Below are positions 1 through 8,530 of a stretch of 64,000 nt of DNA, in pieces. A model generated the notes under the pieces. The model had not been told where the DNA came from and ran no database searches. It saw only the letters and a program-made list of their open reading frames with translations. Position numbers and translations under genes: made by a program. Position 1 is the first letter of the stretch, and each line of letters opens with the position of its first letter. Origin of the DNA: Rhizobiales bacterium 62-17. GTDB lineage: Bacteria > Pseudomonadota > Alphaproteobacteria > Rhizobiales > Beijerinckiaceae. The stretch is from assembly GCA_001898965.1 (NCBI GenBank), contig MKVW01000009.1:780853-844852 (forward strand), given 5' to 3'.

Positions 1-296
1 GCGCCTCTCTGCAAGATCATCTGCTCGCCCTGTGGGAAGCGCATCGGCCGACCCTGCTGCTCGTCACCCACGATGTCGAAGAAGCGGCGGCATTGGCCGA
101 TCGTGCCATCGTCATGCAGCCACGCCCGGGCCGGGTGTTCAAGGATATTCCGATCGATCTGCCGCGCCCGCGCGATCGCCTGTCCCATGATTTCGCCGAA
201 GCCAAGCGCGCCATTCTGGCGGCGCTTGACGGTTCGCTCGGCAATCCCCATTCATCGCCGACGCGTATATCAGCGCCGTCTGGCGCATCCTGGTAG
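1..296 (+). CDS. ABC transporter ATP-binding protein, nitrate/sulfonate/taurine type (C-terminal fragment)
   Basis: Partial gene cut by the left edge; the reading frame enters at base 3 and stops at 296. The first readable residues include LLLVTHDVEEAAALADR, the switch-histidine (H-loop) region that follows Walker B in ABC ATPases. The next stretch, RPGRVFKDIPIDLPRPR, is typical of the SsuB/TauB/NrtD class, where the ATPase ends with a short tail after a PGR(V/I) turn. Such ATPases power uptake of sulfonates, nitrate or small aromatic acids with an NMT1/SsuA-type binding protein. No permease is visible downstream, so any partner lies off the left edge. Two orphan binding proteins of the matching class sit at 34.5-36.7 kb, but a link is only a guess. 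Substrate cannot be read from this fragment. Confidence 0.85.
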   Translation, partial: ASLQDHLLALWEAHRPTLLLVTHDVEEAAALADRAIVMQPRPGRVFKDIPIDLPRPRDRLSHDFAEAKRAILAALDGSLGNPHSSPTRISAPSGASW

Positions 297-313
297 TTTT
301 GAGGAGTTGACCA

Positions 314-823
314 ATGGATTCTGCTTCGCTGCGCGCTATGCAGGCGCCCTACAAGGATAAGTATAAGGATAGCCCCGATACGGCTCTGATCACCTTGAAG
401 GCGCAGGGCTCGATCGATGAATCGAAGATCGCCTGCAAGGTCGAAACCGGTCGCGCGCTGGCGGTCGCTGGTCTGCACCCGGCGACCGGCGGCTCGGGTG
501 CTGAACTGTGTTCCGGCGACATGCTGCTGGAAGCCCTCGTCGCCTGTGCCGGCGTCACGCTGAAGGCGGTCGCCACCGCTTTGGAAATTCCGTTGAAGGC
601 TGGTGTCGTGAAGGCCGAGGGCGATCTCGATTTTCGCGGTACGCTCGGCGTCGCCAAGGATGCGCCGGTCGGCTTCCGTGAAATCCGGCTGTCGTTCGAT
701 CTCGACACCGACGCACCGCAGGACAAGATCGACTCGCTGATCAAGCTTACCGAGCGCTACTGCGTCATCTTCCAGACCCTGAACAAGCCGCCGAAACTGA
801 CCCTCAACGTCGCTCGTAGCTAG
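314..823 (+). CDS. OsmC family peroxide-stress protein
   Basis: A 169-residue protein with the OsmC/Ohr fold signature. The central-helix cysteine lies in LLEALVACAGVTL (about Cys78) and the second conserved cysteine in ERYCVIFQTL (about Cys150). In this family the two cysteines reduce organic hydroperoxides, with dithiol regeneration. An extra cysteine (about Cys66, ELCSGD) precedes the helix. The length suits an OsmC-like protein with an N-terminal extension. The start at 314 follows GAGGAG by 7 bases and sits 17 bp after the ABC ATPase stop, so the two may be co-transcribed. It lacks any signal peptide and should be cytoplasmic. Family assignment is firm; substrate preference is not known. 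Confidence 0.85.
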   Translation: MDSASLRAMQAPYKDKYKDSPDTALITLKAQGSIDESKIACKVETGRALAVAGLHPATGGSGAELCSGDMLLEALVACAGVTLKAVATALEIPLKAGVVKAEGDLDFRGTLGVAKDAPVGFREIRLSFDLDTDAPQDKIDSLIKLTERYCVIFQTLNKPPKLTLNVARS

Positions 824-896
824 ATACAAGGGTCACAGAGCCGCCACGATCCTAGCCCTCTGTCGAACGACGCGGTAGTCGTCGATGGAGGGGATC

Positions 897-1463
897 ATGA
901 TCGATCCTGGCACCGTTCTGGGTTTGCTTTGGTTGGCTTGGATCGTGTCGTGGTTCATCGCAGCACGATGGGCCAGCCCTCCGACGCAGATCGCGAGCGG
1001 TAATCTCGTGTTATTCTACCGTGTGAGCTTAGTCGTCGGCATGCTTTTGATTGCCGTGCCAGGCCAACAGGGCTGGACGCAAAGGCTTTGGCATCTCAAT
1101 TATCGTCAGGGCTGGGCCATCGATCTTCTCGCGTTGGCGGGCTTTGCCTTCTGTTGGTGGGCGCGTGTCCACCTCGGCCGTTTGTGGTCCGGCAACGTGA
1201 CGATCAAGCCGGAGCATCGCATCGTCGACAGCGGCCCCTACGGCTGGGTGCGCCATCCGATCTATACGGGCCTGCTCGTCGCCATTCTCGCCTCGGTGGC
1301 GATCAGCGGTACGTTGCGCGGCGTCATCGGCGGCTTGATCATGCTGGCGGGCATAATCGCGAAGGCCAGGCTTGAAGAGCAAACCCTGCGCGAGGCATTG
1401 GGACGCGATGCCTATGATGCTTACGCGGAACGGGTGCCGATGCTGATCCCTTTCCTTCGCTGA
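897..1463 (+). CDS. ICMT-type membrane methyltransferase family protein
   Basis: A 188-residue membrane protein with about four hydrophobic segments. Its C-terminal half carries the isoprenylcysteine carboxyl methyltransferase/PEMT-like signature: GPYGWVRHPIYTGLL (about residues 114-128), then EEQTLREALG and the ending YAERVPMLIPF. In this family these segments bind S-adenosylmethionine at the membrane face. Bacterial members are usually of unknown substrate. I chose ATG 897 over the in-frame ATG at 885 because GGAGG at 887-891 is a good ribosome site for 897 and would lie inside the longer reading frame. The next gene starts 38 bp after the stop, suggesting a two-gene unit with the DUF5996 gene. 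Confidence 0.75.
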   Translation: MIDPGTVLGLLWLAWIVSWFIAARWASPPTQIASGNLVLFYRVSLVVGMLLIAVPGQQGWTQRLWHLNYRQGWAIDLLALAGFAFCWWARVHLGRLWSGNVTIKPEHRIVDSGPYGWVRHPIYTGLLVAILASVAISGTLRGVIGGLIMLAGIIAKARLEEQTLREALGRDAYDAYAERVPMLIPFLR

Positions 1464-1501
1464 TGCCTCGCGCTAGCGTTACGGAAACAGAGCGAGGGAT
1501 C

Positions 1502-2443
1502 ATGTCATCCATCACGGACCATTGGCCGGAACTCCCTTATGCCGCCTGGAAGAGCAGTTGCGAAACCTTGCACCTGTGGAGCCAGATCGTCGGTAAAATC
1601 CGTCTGGCGCATACGCCCTGGCAAAACCATTCCTGGCATGTGCCGCTTTATGTGACGGCGCGCGGCCTGACCACCTCGCTCATTCCCGCCCCGCGTGAAT
1701 TTCAGATCGATTTCGATTTCATCGATCACCTGTTGTGGATTCGCACCAGCGACGGACACAGTCGTCAGATCATGCTGGCGCCGAAATCGGTGGCGGAATT
1801 TTATGAGGAAGTGGAGGTCGCGTTCTCCGAGCTCGGGCTGGCGATGGATATCCAGACCATGCCGTGCGAACTGGCCGACTGCATTCCCTTCGATCAGGAT
1901 CGCATTCACGCCGCCTACGATCTTGATTATGCCCATCGCTTCTGGCGTATTCTGCTGTCGACGCAAGACGTGCTCGCCCGCTTTCGCACGGGCTTCATCG
2001 GCAAGGTCAGCCCCGTGCATTTCTTCTGGGGCAGTTTCGATCTGGCGGTGACGCGTTTTTCCGGCCGAACGGCGCCCCAGCATCCAGGCGGCGTGCCCTT
2101 TCTGTCGGACGCCGTCACGCGCGAAGCCTATTCGCACGAGGTGTCGAGCGCGGGCTTTTGGCCTGGCGGCGGACCGATCGATTATCCGGCCTTCTATTCC
2201 TATGCCTATCCGTCGCCCGCCGGTTTCGGCGAGGCCGTTGTCGAACCGCGCGAAGCGTTCTTCTCGAAGGAGCTGGGCGAGTTCATTCTGCCCTATGAAG
2301 CCGTGCGCACCGCCCGCGATCCGCAGGCGATGTTCATGGCGTTCTTGTGCAGCACCTATGATGCGGCAGCCGATCTCGGCAAATGGGATCGTGCAGCCTT
2401 GGAATGCAGCTTTGGTCAGCCCGGACGACCGCGCGTCGTATAG
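1502..2443 (+). CDS. DUF5996 family protein
   Basis: A 313-residue soluble protein beginning MSSITDHWPELPYAAWK and continuing with LHLWSQIVGKIR, the hallmark opening of DUF5996 proteins. Other recognisable segments are HFFWGSFDLAVTRFSGR (central) and a tyrosine/proline-rich stretch around FYSYAYPSP. The function of the family is unknown; I see no catalytic motif that I can name. I chose ATG 1502, preceded by GAGGG, rather than the longer in-frame ATG at 1463, which overlaps the preceding stop codon. It follows the ICMT-like gene on the same strand. Downstream, a hairpin at 2507-2549 separates it from the convergent porin gene. Confidence 0.8.
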   Translation: MSSITDHWPELPYAAWKSSCETLHLWSQIVGKIRLAHTPWQNHSWHVPLYVTARGLTTSLIPAPREFQIDFDFIDHLLWIRTSDGHSRQIMLAPKSVAEFYEEVEVAFSELGLAMDIQTMPCELADCIPFDQDRIHAAYDLDYAHRFWRILLSTQDVLARFRTGFIGKVSPVHFFWGSFDLAVTRFSGRTAPQHPGGVPFLSDAVTREAYSHEVSSAGFWPGGGPIDYPAFYSYAYPSPAGFGEAVVEPREAFFSKELGEFILPYEAVRTARDPQAMFMAFLCSTYDAAADLGKWDRAALECSFGQPGRPRVV

Positions 2444-2506
2444 CGCTTATAGCGTTTCACAGCTCGACTTAGTCGAGCGCCATGACGACGCGCCCAAATA
2501 AGAGGA

Positions 2507-2549
2507 TCTAAGCAAATCGCGTTTCTATTGAAACGTGATTTACTCTAGA
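2507..2549. terminator. Convergent hairpin, likely bidirectional terminator
   Basis: An imperfect inverted repeat with arms around AAATCGCGTTTC and GAAACGTGATTT and a TATT loop. It lies between the DUF5996 gene (+) and the porin gene (-) and overlaps the porin stop codon. Its core resembles the hairpin at 9363-9395, so it may also be a member of a dispersed repeat family. No long T-tract follows. Confidence 0.5.
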
Positions 2550-4548
2550 ACTCCGCATGCGCCCGCATCGAGAACACGGAGGCCGGTCCGCGCGCGGTGT
2601 TATAGGCGGGGTTGGAGATGAACTGGTAGTCGAACGTCACGGTCGCCCACTTGTTCACCTTCACCGAATAGAACGTCTCGAAAATTTTCTCGGTGCCATA
2701 GTTGAGGCGACCGTCGCCAATCAGCAGGCCATAACCGCCGGCGGCGAGAAAGTTCTGATGCGCCTTCGATAGGCCGTTGATCGCACCGCCGATGCCGATC
2801 CGATCGTCCGGCCGTCCCCATGAGGTTCCCTTGATCGAGAAGCCGGCGGAGACGCTGCGATCGATGTCGGTGAACGACAGGATTTCCGACCGCCCGTCGT
2901 TCCAGCTTCCACGCGCGAAGAAGCCGACACTATCGGTGATTTCCTGTTCGAGATTGGCATAGACGCCGTATTTGTCGCGATTGCGTCGCGTATTCGCCGC
3001 CACGTCGTTGATGTCGAAAGCCGGATTAAGAGCCGCGATGCCGACGACTTGATTGTAGTCGGCGGTGCGGCCGCGCGTCAGGAAGGCACCAAGACGCAGT
3101 TTGCCCGGCCTGTCGAAGAGAGTGTAGCGCCCTTCGAATTCGATGGCGCCGCCAGCCCCGCCCTTGAATACGAGGTCGTCGCTGTTGGGCTGCTGCGGCA
3201 CTTGGAAGAAACCGGCGCGCACGGCCCAGTCCTTGCGGTTCAATTCAACGACGGCACCACGGGTGAGGCCCGGCAAATCGGCGGGGAAATCGTAAGCCGC
3301 CGATGACCACATCGACCAGTTCATGAAATCGGCGCGCGGGTCCTTGGCGTAGCTGTTGCCGTCGAAGAAATCGCCGACGGCGAAACGGCCAACAATCACC
3401 GTGATACGGTCGATATCGCGTTTGCCGGGCAACTGCAGGGGGCCGTCCTCGACCTCTTCCTGTTCGCCGCCAAGGCCGAAGGTTTGCCGCAGGTAATAGC
3501 GCTGCGGGCGAATCTTCGCGTAGACAGCACCACCTTTCTGCGCCTCGCCATTGGGGAAGCCGGCGATGCCGAGGGTGGAATTCAAGCCGAAACCCTGCGC
3601 CAGTTCCGGATTGAAATAGAACTCGCCACCGTTCCACAGACGCACGCCGAGAAAGGCGCTTGCGGTCCAGGTTTCGCGGCCAAGACCGACGGCGGGAAGG
3701 CTGTTCTGGCCGGCGTAAGCCGAGCGGATGCGCGGATAGGCCTGCATGATGAACGTGGTCTGGCCGTGCACGTTCCAATCCGGCGAAGCTGCAACCGGCG
3801 GCGTATTGGTGTCGCCGAACTGATAGTTGAGACCGAATTTCACCGCTTGAACCTGCGGCCGCACGGTCGGAAAGGCGACACCGCCGATGCGATAGGCCCG
3901 ATTGCCGAGATCCGTATAGCTATATTCGAGCCGGGCGCTCCACGGGCCGTTGAGCGCCATCTCGATGCCGGCGCCAGCCGTCCAGCCGAGATGCCAGAGG
4001 TGATTATCGGAGATCACATTGCCGTCGGGAACGGTGACGATGTCCAGCTTGGAACGCCCATAGGCAAGACCGCCAGTCACATAGGGCAGGAATGGACCGA
4101 AGGCATAGCCGAGGCGGCCGCGCAGCGTGCCCATTACATCAAGGGTGGTGTGATAGGGCGTCGGCTTGACGCGTGTCTGGTCGGCCGGGCTGGGGAAGGT
4201 CAGGTCCGCTTCCGCGCCGATCACCCAATTGTTGGGAAGCTGCATATTGTAGCCGGCCTGCACGCCGCCAACCAGGCCGGTGACCGTCGGTGGTCCGATG
4301 ACCGCCTGGTTCGGAACGGCATTGACGTTCTTGCCGAGGCTGCCGCCGCCATAGCCGAAATGGCCGCCGATGTAGAAACCGTTCCAGCGCGTCGGCGCGG
4401 GCGGCGGCTTGGGCCTCGATGCATCGAGATCCGCTGCTTGCCCCCTGGACAGCGGCGCGATCGCCAGCAGCACGGAAATACCAAGGCCCAAACGACGCCG
4501 AACGCTGTCCGCTGGAACTTGGGAGACGGTGGTGAGTTTGCGATGCAT
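2545..4548 (-). CDS. Two-domain outer-membrane protein: Omp25/31-like barrel joined to OprB-like carbohydrate porin
   Basis: A 667-residue exported protein. Residues 1 to about 39 form a signal peptide with a long charged start and a hydrophobic run ending GQAADL. Residues about 52-246 look like the Omp25/31 (OmpA-like) eight-strand barrel: NGFYIGGHFGYGGGS, GGVQAGYNMQLPNNWVIG, and closing WSARLEYSYTDLG. Residues about 265-667 resemble carbohydrate-selective porins (OprB family): FIMQAYPRIRSAYAGQ, VIVGRFAVGDFFDGNSYAKD, FMNWSMWSSAAYDFPAD, ending with an aromatic final residue (HAEF) as expected for outer-membrane barrels. OprB is normally a stand-alone porin of about 420-480 residues, so this is a fusion. 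It would sit in the outer membrane and pass sugars or small organic acids. Transcribed alone; a promoter is expected at 4549-4744. Confidence 0.8.
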   Translation of the reverse strand: MHRKLTTVSQVPADSVRRRLGLGISVLLAIAPLSRGQAADLDASRPKPPPAPTRWNGFYIGGHFGYGGGSLGKNVNAVPNQAVIGPPTVTGLVGGVQAGYNMQLPNNWVIGAEADLTFPSPADQTRVKPTPYHTTLDVMGTLRGRLGYAFGPFLPYVTGGLAYGRSKLDIVTVPDGNVISDNHLWHLGWTAGAGIEMALNGPWSARLEYSYTDLGNRAYRIGGVAFPTVRPQVQAVKFGLNYQFGDTNTPPVAASPDWNVHGQTTFIMQAYPRIRSAYAGQNSLPAVGLGRETWTASAFLGVRLWNGGEFYFNPELAQGFGLNSTLGIAGFPNGEAQKGGAVYAKIRPQRYYLRQTFGLGGEQEEVEDGPLQLPGKRDIDRITVIVGRFAVGDFFDGNSYAKDPRADFMNWSMWSSAAYDFPADLPGLTRGAVVELNRKDWAVRAGFFQVPQQPNSDDLVFKGGAGGAIEFEGRYTLFDRPGKLRLGAFLTRGRTADYNQVVGIAALNPAFDINDVAANTRRNRDKYGVYANLEQEITDSVGFFARGSWNDGRSEILSFTDIDRSVSAGFSIKGTSWGRPDDRIGIGGAINGLSKAHQNFLAAGGYGLLIGDGRLNYGTEKIFETFYSVKVNKWATVTFDYQFISNPAYNTARGPASVFSMRAHAEF

Positions 4549-4720
4549 GCTGAAACCTTAGGCACGTTGTACCGTGCTACACAGAATGTAGCCTAGGATA
4601 CATTTCCCCATTACACGGGCGTTATCGAAACCGCAAGAGACCGCGATGCGGATCAAAACGGCGACGTCAGGGTCGATAACAGCGCGGGGTGGCGCGAGAC
4701 AGTGTCTTTAAGGGTGGCGC

Positions 4721-4740
4721 CCCTATACGAGAGTATAGGG
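4721..4740. terminator. Short perfect hairpin behind the MFS gene
   Basis: Perfect 8-bp arms CCCTATAC / GTATAGGG with a GAGA loop, 4 bp after the stop of the minus-strand MFS gene. No T-run follows on that strand, so it could be a weak terminator or an RNA 3-prime end stabiliser. The rest of 4549-4744 holds only the presumed porin promoter. Confidence 0.4.
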
Positions 4741-4744
4741 TGGT

Positions 4745-5953
4745 TCAGGGCGCTGTTTCGTCCGTGCGCAGCGCGAACAGCGCGATGAGGATCAGCAGGC
4801 TGAGCGCCGTTGAAACCAGCAGCGCCCACAGCCCCCACCATTCGATCATGAAGCCGAAAGCAAGCGGTGCGAACGCCTGAACCAGGCGCGCGGGAATGCT
4901 CAAAAGCCCTTGTCGAAAGCCGTAGCGATAGGATCCGAAAATCGCCAGCGGCAACGTGCCTTTCGCCGTCGTCAGAATGCCGTTGCCGAAACCATGCAGC
5001 ACGGCGCAGGGAATGGCGGCGATGGGTCCCAAGGTCAAAAGCGCGATGGCGGCAAGGGGATGACCGAGCGCGGCGATGCGCGCCGAGAACATCGGATGCA
5101 GATGGCGCGTCAAGCCATATTCCATCAGTCGCGCCAACACCTGCGCCGGGCCAACAAGCGCCGAGGCGAAGATCGCCGCCGTCGCCGAAACACCGGCGAT
5201 CTGCAGAAGGTTCGGCAGATGCGAGGCCATCGCCGTAGTGATGAACCAGACTGCGGTGAAGACGAAAGCCAACAGCGCCATGCGCCGCTCGGTCAATCGC
5301 GGTTCGTTCTTCTGCGCATCGCGATCGACGGCTTCTTCTGGCGTGTCATCAGGACGCGCGCTGCGCACGCCGCGCGGCGCGAACAGCAGATGCAAGCCCA
5401 AGCCAAGCGTCATATGCAGCGCCGCCCAGACGAGGCAGGCGAAGCGCCATCCATATTCGGCTTCCATCCAGGCGGTGGCCGGCCAGCTCACCGTGCTGGC
5501 CAGGCCGCCGAGCACGCTCACCATAACGATCGGTCCGCGCGCCGCCTGGCCGTAAACACCGGCGAGCGCGGCGAAAATGGTTTCGTAGAGACCTATGGTG
5601 ATGCCGACGCCGAGAAGGCTCCAGGCGAGAAACAGCATGATCACGCCGTCGCTCGTGGCGAGCAGCAGCAGGCCGGCGGCAAAGACCACGTTGGAAAAAC
5701 ACAGAATGCCGAAGCCGCCATGGCGGTCGACCCAGCGGCCGGCGGCGGGGCTCAGCACGGCTGAGACGAACAAGGCGACGGAAAAGGCGCCAAAGAACCA
5801 CGTCAGCGGCAGGTTCAGATCGCGCGACACAGGCGCGGCGATGATCGCTGGCAGGTAATAGCTTGAACCCCAGGCAAGCATCTGTGTGCCGCCGAGGATG
5901 ATCGAGGAAACGGTGCGCCTGCGCAGATCTGCCGGCGATGTTTCCTCGTTCAC
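4745..5953 (-). CDS. MFS transporter
   Basis: A 402-residue integral membrane protein with about 12 hydrophobic segments. The loop between helices 2 and 3 has the major facilitator signature AAGRWVDRHGGFG (about residues 70-83), and a central charged cytoplasmic loop (about 200-222, rich in D, E, R) divides two six-helix halves. N-terminal text GGTQMLAWGSSYYLPAII is typical of the small-molecule/organic-acid carriers often found beside catabolic genes. It acts in the inner membrane as a secondary transporter; direction and substrate are not visible. It follows the minus-strand gene at 5993-6934 by 39 bp and may be co-transcribed with it. Confidence 0.85.
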   Translation of the reverse strand: MNEETSPADLRRRTVSSIILGGTQMLAWGSSYYLPAIIAAPVSRDLNLPLTWFFGAFSVALFVSAVLSPAAGRWVDRHGGFGILCFSNVVFAAGLLLLATSDGVIMLFLAWSLLGVGITIGLYETIFAALAGVYGQAARGPIVMVSVLGGLASTVSWPATAWMEAEYGWRFACLVWAALHMTLGLGLHLLFAPRGVRSARPDDTPEEAVDRDAQKNEPRLTERRMALLAFVFTAVWFITTAMASHLPNLLQIAGVSATAAIFASALVGPAQVLARLMEYGLTRHLHPMFSARIAALGHPLAAIALLTLGPIAAIPCAVLHGFGNGILTTAKGTLPLAIFGSYRYGFRQGLLSIPARLVQAFAPLAFGFMIEWWGLWALLVSTALSLLILIALFALRTDETAP

Positions 5954-5992
5954 GTCTCTATCCTTGCGCCGCCAATAGGGCGGATGCGGAGT

Positions 5993-6934
5993 TTATCTGA
6001 GGACCGGTGGCGGCAGGTCTTCGCCGGGCGTCGGCACCGCCGTCCGCTTCGGCCGAGGCCGCGTTGGGGCGCGCTTCTCGGTGGAATCGTCATCGCGCTC
6101 GAAGGTTGCCGGATTGAGCTTGGCGCGCAGCGCCACCGCCCAGGCTTCGGTGACGCGCGAGGCGCAGAAGCCATGCACGTCTTCGCGCTCATAATCGGCG
6201 CAGCGCTCGGCGCGGCGCGAGGAAAAGCCGGCCTGTTCGGCGGCGACGGTCTTCACCATCGCCTTGTCATGGCCTTGCGCGGCGAGCAGGGCGCGGAAAT
6301 TGCTGCGCGCATTGCTCTCGGCCTTGCTGCGGACCTTTTCGATCTCGCGCGCTTCGTTGGGCCCGAGCGAATTGCCGGGTGGGCCCCAGACGCCGGCGAC
6401 ATAGCCGCGGCAATCGGCTTGCTTGAATTCGCAGACGCCGCCGAGCGGCGAACTGGTGGTGGCGTCGCCGACATTCACCTGAATGGCACCGTCCATCACG
6501 TCGAAGGTGAAGGGGCAGCTCTCGATCGACACGTCATACCGCCGCAGACCGTCGTGGCGGCCCGAACGTTGCGCCGTGAAGGGGCCACCCGCCACTTCGA
6601 TCTGGCAGGCTTCGCCGCGCCTCGACAATTGCTCGCCGGCGATCACCAGGGTTTTCAGGGACAGCACGCCGTCCTTGCGTTCGAACACCATCTGGCCCTG
6701 GCGACCGTTGAGGCGCAGCGACCGATTGACGATCGTGTCTTCCGAGGGGGAACGGACGGCGACCGGCGTCGAGTTGCGTGGGCCGTCGCCACCGCTGCGC
6801 GGCGCGCCCGACGAGGCGGCGCCCGATCCGCCCACCGGCGTGGGCGCGCCGGCCGCGCCCGGCAATTGCAATTGTGCCGCGGCCGGAAGCGTTCCGGTGG
6901 ACAAAAGAGCGAGAGCAAGGGCGAAACGGCGCAT
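5993..6934 (-). CDS. Conserved exported protein of unknown function
   Basis: A 313-residue protein that starts MRRFALALALL and has a clear Sec signal peptide cleaved near AAA-QLQ. A low-complexity Gly/Ser/Pro linker (about residues 25-60) follows, then a folded region with six or more cysteines (for example GEACQIEV, ESCPFTFDV, GVCEFKQADCRGY), suggesting disulfides in the periplasm. The C-terminus is basic and proline-rich. I do not recognise an enzymatic motif; similar proteins are common in Hyphomicrobiales. The ATG at 6934 is preferred over 6955 because it puts the signal peptide at the very N-terminus. Confidence 0.65.
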   Translation of the reverse strand: MRRFALALALLSTGTLPAAAQLQLPGAAGAPTPVGGSGAASSGAPRSGGDGPRNSTPVAVRSPSEDTIVNRSLRLNGRQGQMVFERKDGVLSLKTLVIAGEQLSRRGEACQIEVAGGPFTAQRSGRHDGLRRYDVSIESCPFTFDVMDGAIQVNVGDATTSSPLGGVCEFKQADCRGYVAGVWGPPGNSLGPNEAREIEKVRSKAESNARSNFRALLAAQGHDKAMVKTVAAEQAGFSSRRAERCADYEREDVHGFCASRVTEAWAVALRAKLNPATFERDDDSTEKRAPTRPRPKRTAVPTPGEDLPPPVLR

Positions 6935-7094
6935 GCAGGGTCCAAAGCCGGCCAAGCGCCAGCGAAATCCTAAACTAGGGCCATGACGTTAAGGCATTCT
7001 GATTTTTGATGCGAGTCGGCGCAGGAAAGCCCGATCGCGCCTCCGTAGAAACGCGGTCAGGCCGAAATTTCTAATTTTGATGCGTCGGACCCGA

Positions 7095-8372
7095 CTATTT
7101 GACCTTGGCGGGCAGAATTTGGCCGGATGCTTCGCCAAAGCCGATGCGATAGCCCTCGCCCTGGGCGTAGCCGCGCAGGGTCACGGTATCGCCGTCCTCC
7201 AGGAAGGTGCGGGTGCCGCCTTCGACCAGTTCGATCGGCTCCTTGCCGCCCCAGGACAGTTCCAGCATCGAACCGTAGCTGCCCTTGTCCGGACCGCTGA
7301 TCGTGCCGGAGCCGATCAGGTCGCCGACCGACATCGCGCAGCCTGACGACGAGTGATGCGCCAGCTGCTGCGCGCTCGACCAATACATATATTTGAAGTT
7401 CGACACGCTGATGATCGTGCCGCGCATCGCATTGGCCGGCTTCAATTCCACCTCGAGGCGGATGTCGTAATTGTGCGGCTTGTCCTGGCGCAGATAGGGC
7501 AGGGGCTCCGGATCCTGTTTCGGACCATTTACCGCGAAAGGTTCCAGCGCCTCCTTCGTCACCACCCAGGCGCCGAGCGTCGAGGCGAAGGCCTTGGCTT
7601 GGAAAGGACCAAGCGGCACATATTCCCACTGCTGGATGTCGCGCGCGCTCCAGTCGTTGAACAGCGCGAAGCCGAAGATCGAATATTGCGCCTCGTCCAC
7701 ATCCATGATGTGGCCCATTTCCGTGGCACGGCCGACGATGGCCCCCATTTCCAACTCGATATCGAGGCGTTTGCTGGGTCCGAAGGTCGGCATGCTCTCG
7801 CCTGCCGCCTTGAGCTGGCCTTGCGGGCGGATCACCGGCGTGCCGCTGACGACGACCGTGCTGGCGCGGCCGTTGTAACCGATGGGAATGTGCAGCCAGT
7901 TTTCCTGCAGCGCATTGTCCTTGCCACGAAACATCGTGCCGACATTGGTGGCGTGCTCGCGCGACGAATAGAAATCGGTATAGCCCGGCACATCCACCGG
8001 CCGATGCAGCTTCACGTTCTTCAGCGGAATGAGCGCGCGTTTCGCCAGCGCTTCATTGTCGCGCAAGGTCGGCGAGTCATGGCGCAGTAGTTCGCTGATC
8101 TTGCGCCGCACCGTGCCGATGCCATAGGCGCCGTTCGCCATCAGCGCATTGATGGAACCGGTGCGGAACACCGGCTTGGCGGAGACGCGCGGCAACAGGC
8201 CGGCGTCTTCCATCATGCCGAGGTCGAGCACGTGATCGCCGATCGCCACCGCCACCCGCAGCCGCCGGTCGTCTTGGGTGGAAATCACGCCATAAGGCAG
8301 GTTCTGAATCGGAAAATCGCTGTCCGCCGCGACTTCGACAAAAGAACGCAGGGACGGATCATTGGGATGCAT
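7095..8372 (-). CDS. fahA: Fumarylacetoacetase
   Basis: A 425-residue protein matching full-length fumarylacetoacetase in size and order. It hydrolyses 4-fumarylacetoacetate to fumarate and acetoacetate, the last step of tyrosine/homogentisate catabolism, in the cytoplasm. The N-terminal beta-barrel domain (about 1-115) is followed by the catalytic domain with YTDFYSSREHATNVG (catalytic His of the His-Glu pair), LPIGYNGRASTVVVSGTP, and the metal-binding ELEMGAIVG and FNDWSARDIQQWEY segments. GTISGPDKGSYGSMLELSW near the C-terminus is also characteristic. Single-gene unit on the minus strand; homogentisate dioxygenase is not in this window. The 8373-8530 gap separates it from the divergent DsbD-domain gene and should hold both promoters. 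Confidence 0.93.
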   Translation of the reverse strand: MHPNDPSLRSFVEVAADSDFPIQNLPYGVISTQDDRRLRVAVAIGDHVLDLGMMEDAGLLPRVSAKPVFRTGSINALMANGAYGIGTVRRKISELLRHDSPTLRDNEALAKRALIPLKNVKLHRPVDVPGYTDFYSSREHATNVGTMFRGKDNALQENWLHIPIGYNGRASTVVVSGTPVIRPQGQLKAAGESMPTFGPSKRLDIELEMGAIVGRATEMGHIMDVDEAQYSIFGFALFNDWSARDIQQWEYVPLGPFQAKAFASTLGAWVVTKEALEPFAVNGPKQDPEPLPYLRQDKPHNYDIRLEVELKPANAMRGTIISVSNFKYMYWSSAQQLAHHSSSGCAMSVGDLIGSGTISGPDKGSYGSMLELSWGGKEPIELVEGGTRTFLEDGDTVTLRGYAQGEGYRIGFGEASGQILPAKVK

Positions 8373-8530
8373 GAACGCTCTTCCTTGGATGTTTCAGCCG
8401 ATTTTGGCGTCGGGATGGATAGGTTGATCCGCTTCTAGCAAAGCTGCGTCATGCGCGACAGTGTGCCGGACACGCTGGTGTCACGCGATTGTTGCTGGCG
8501 CGACAGGTAGCCTGACGTTACCATCTAATC

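Noticed and set aside
7095-8372. Considered as part of the aromatic island
   Set aside because: Fumarylacetoacetase belongs to tyrosine/homogentisate catabolism and is 25 kb from the island with housekeeping genes between; treated as separate.
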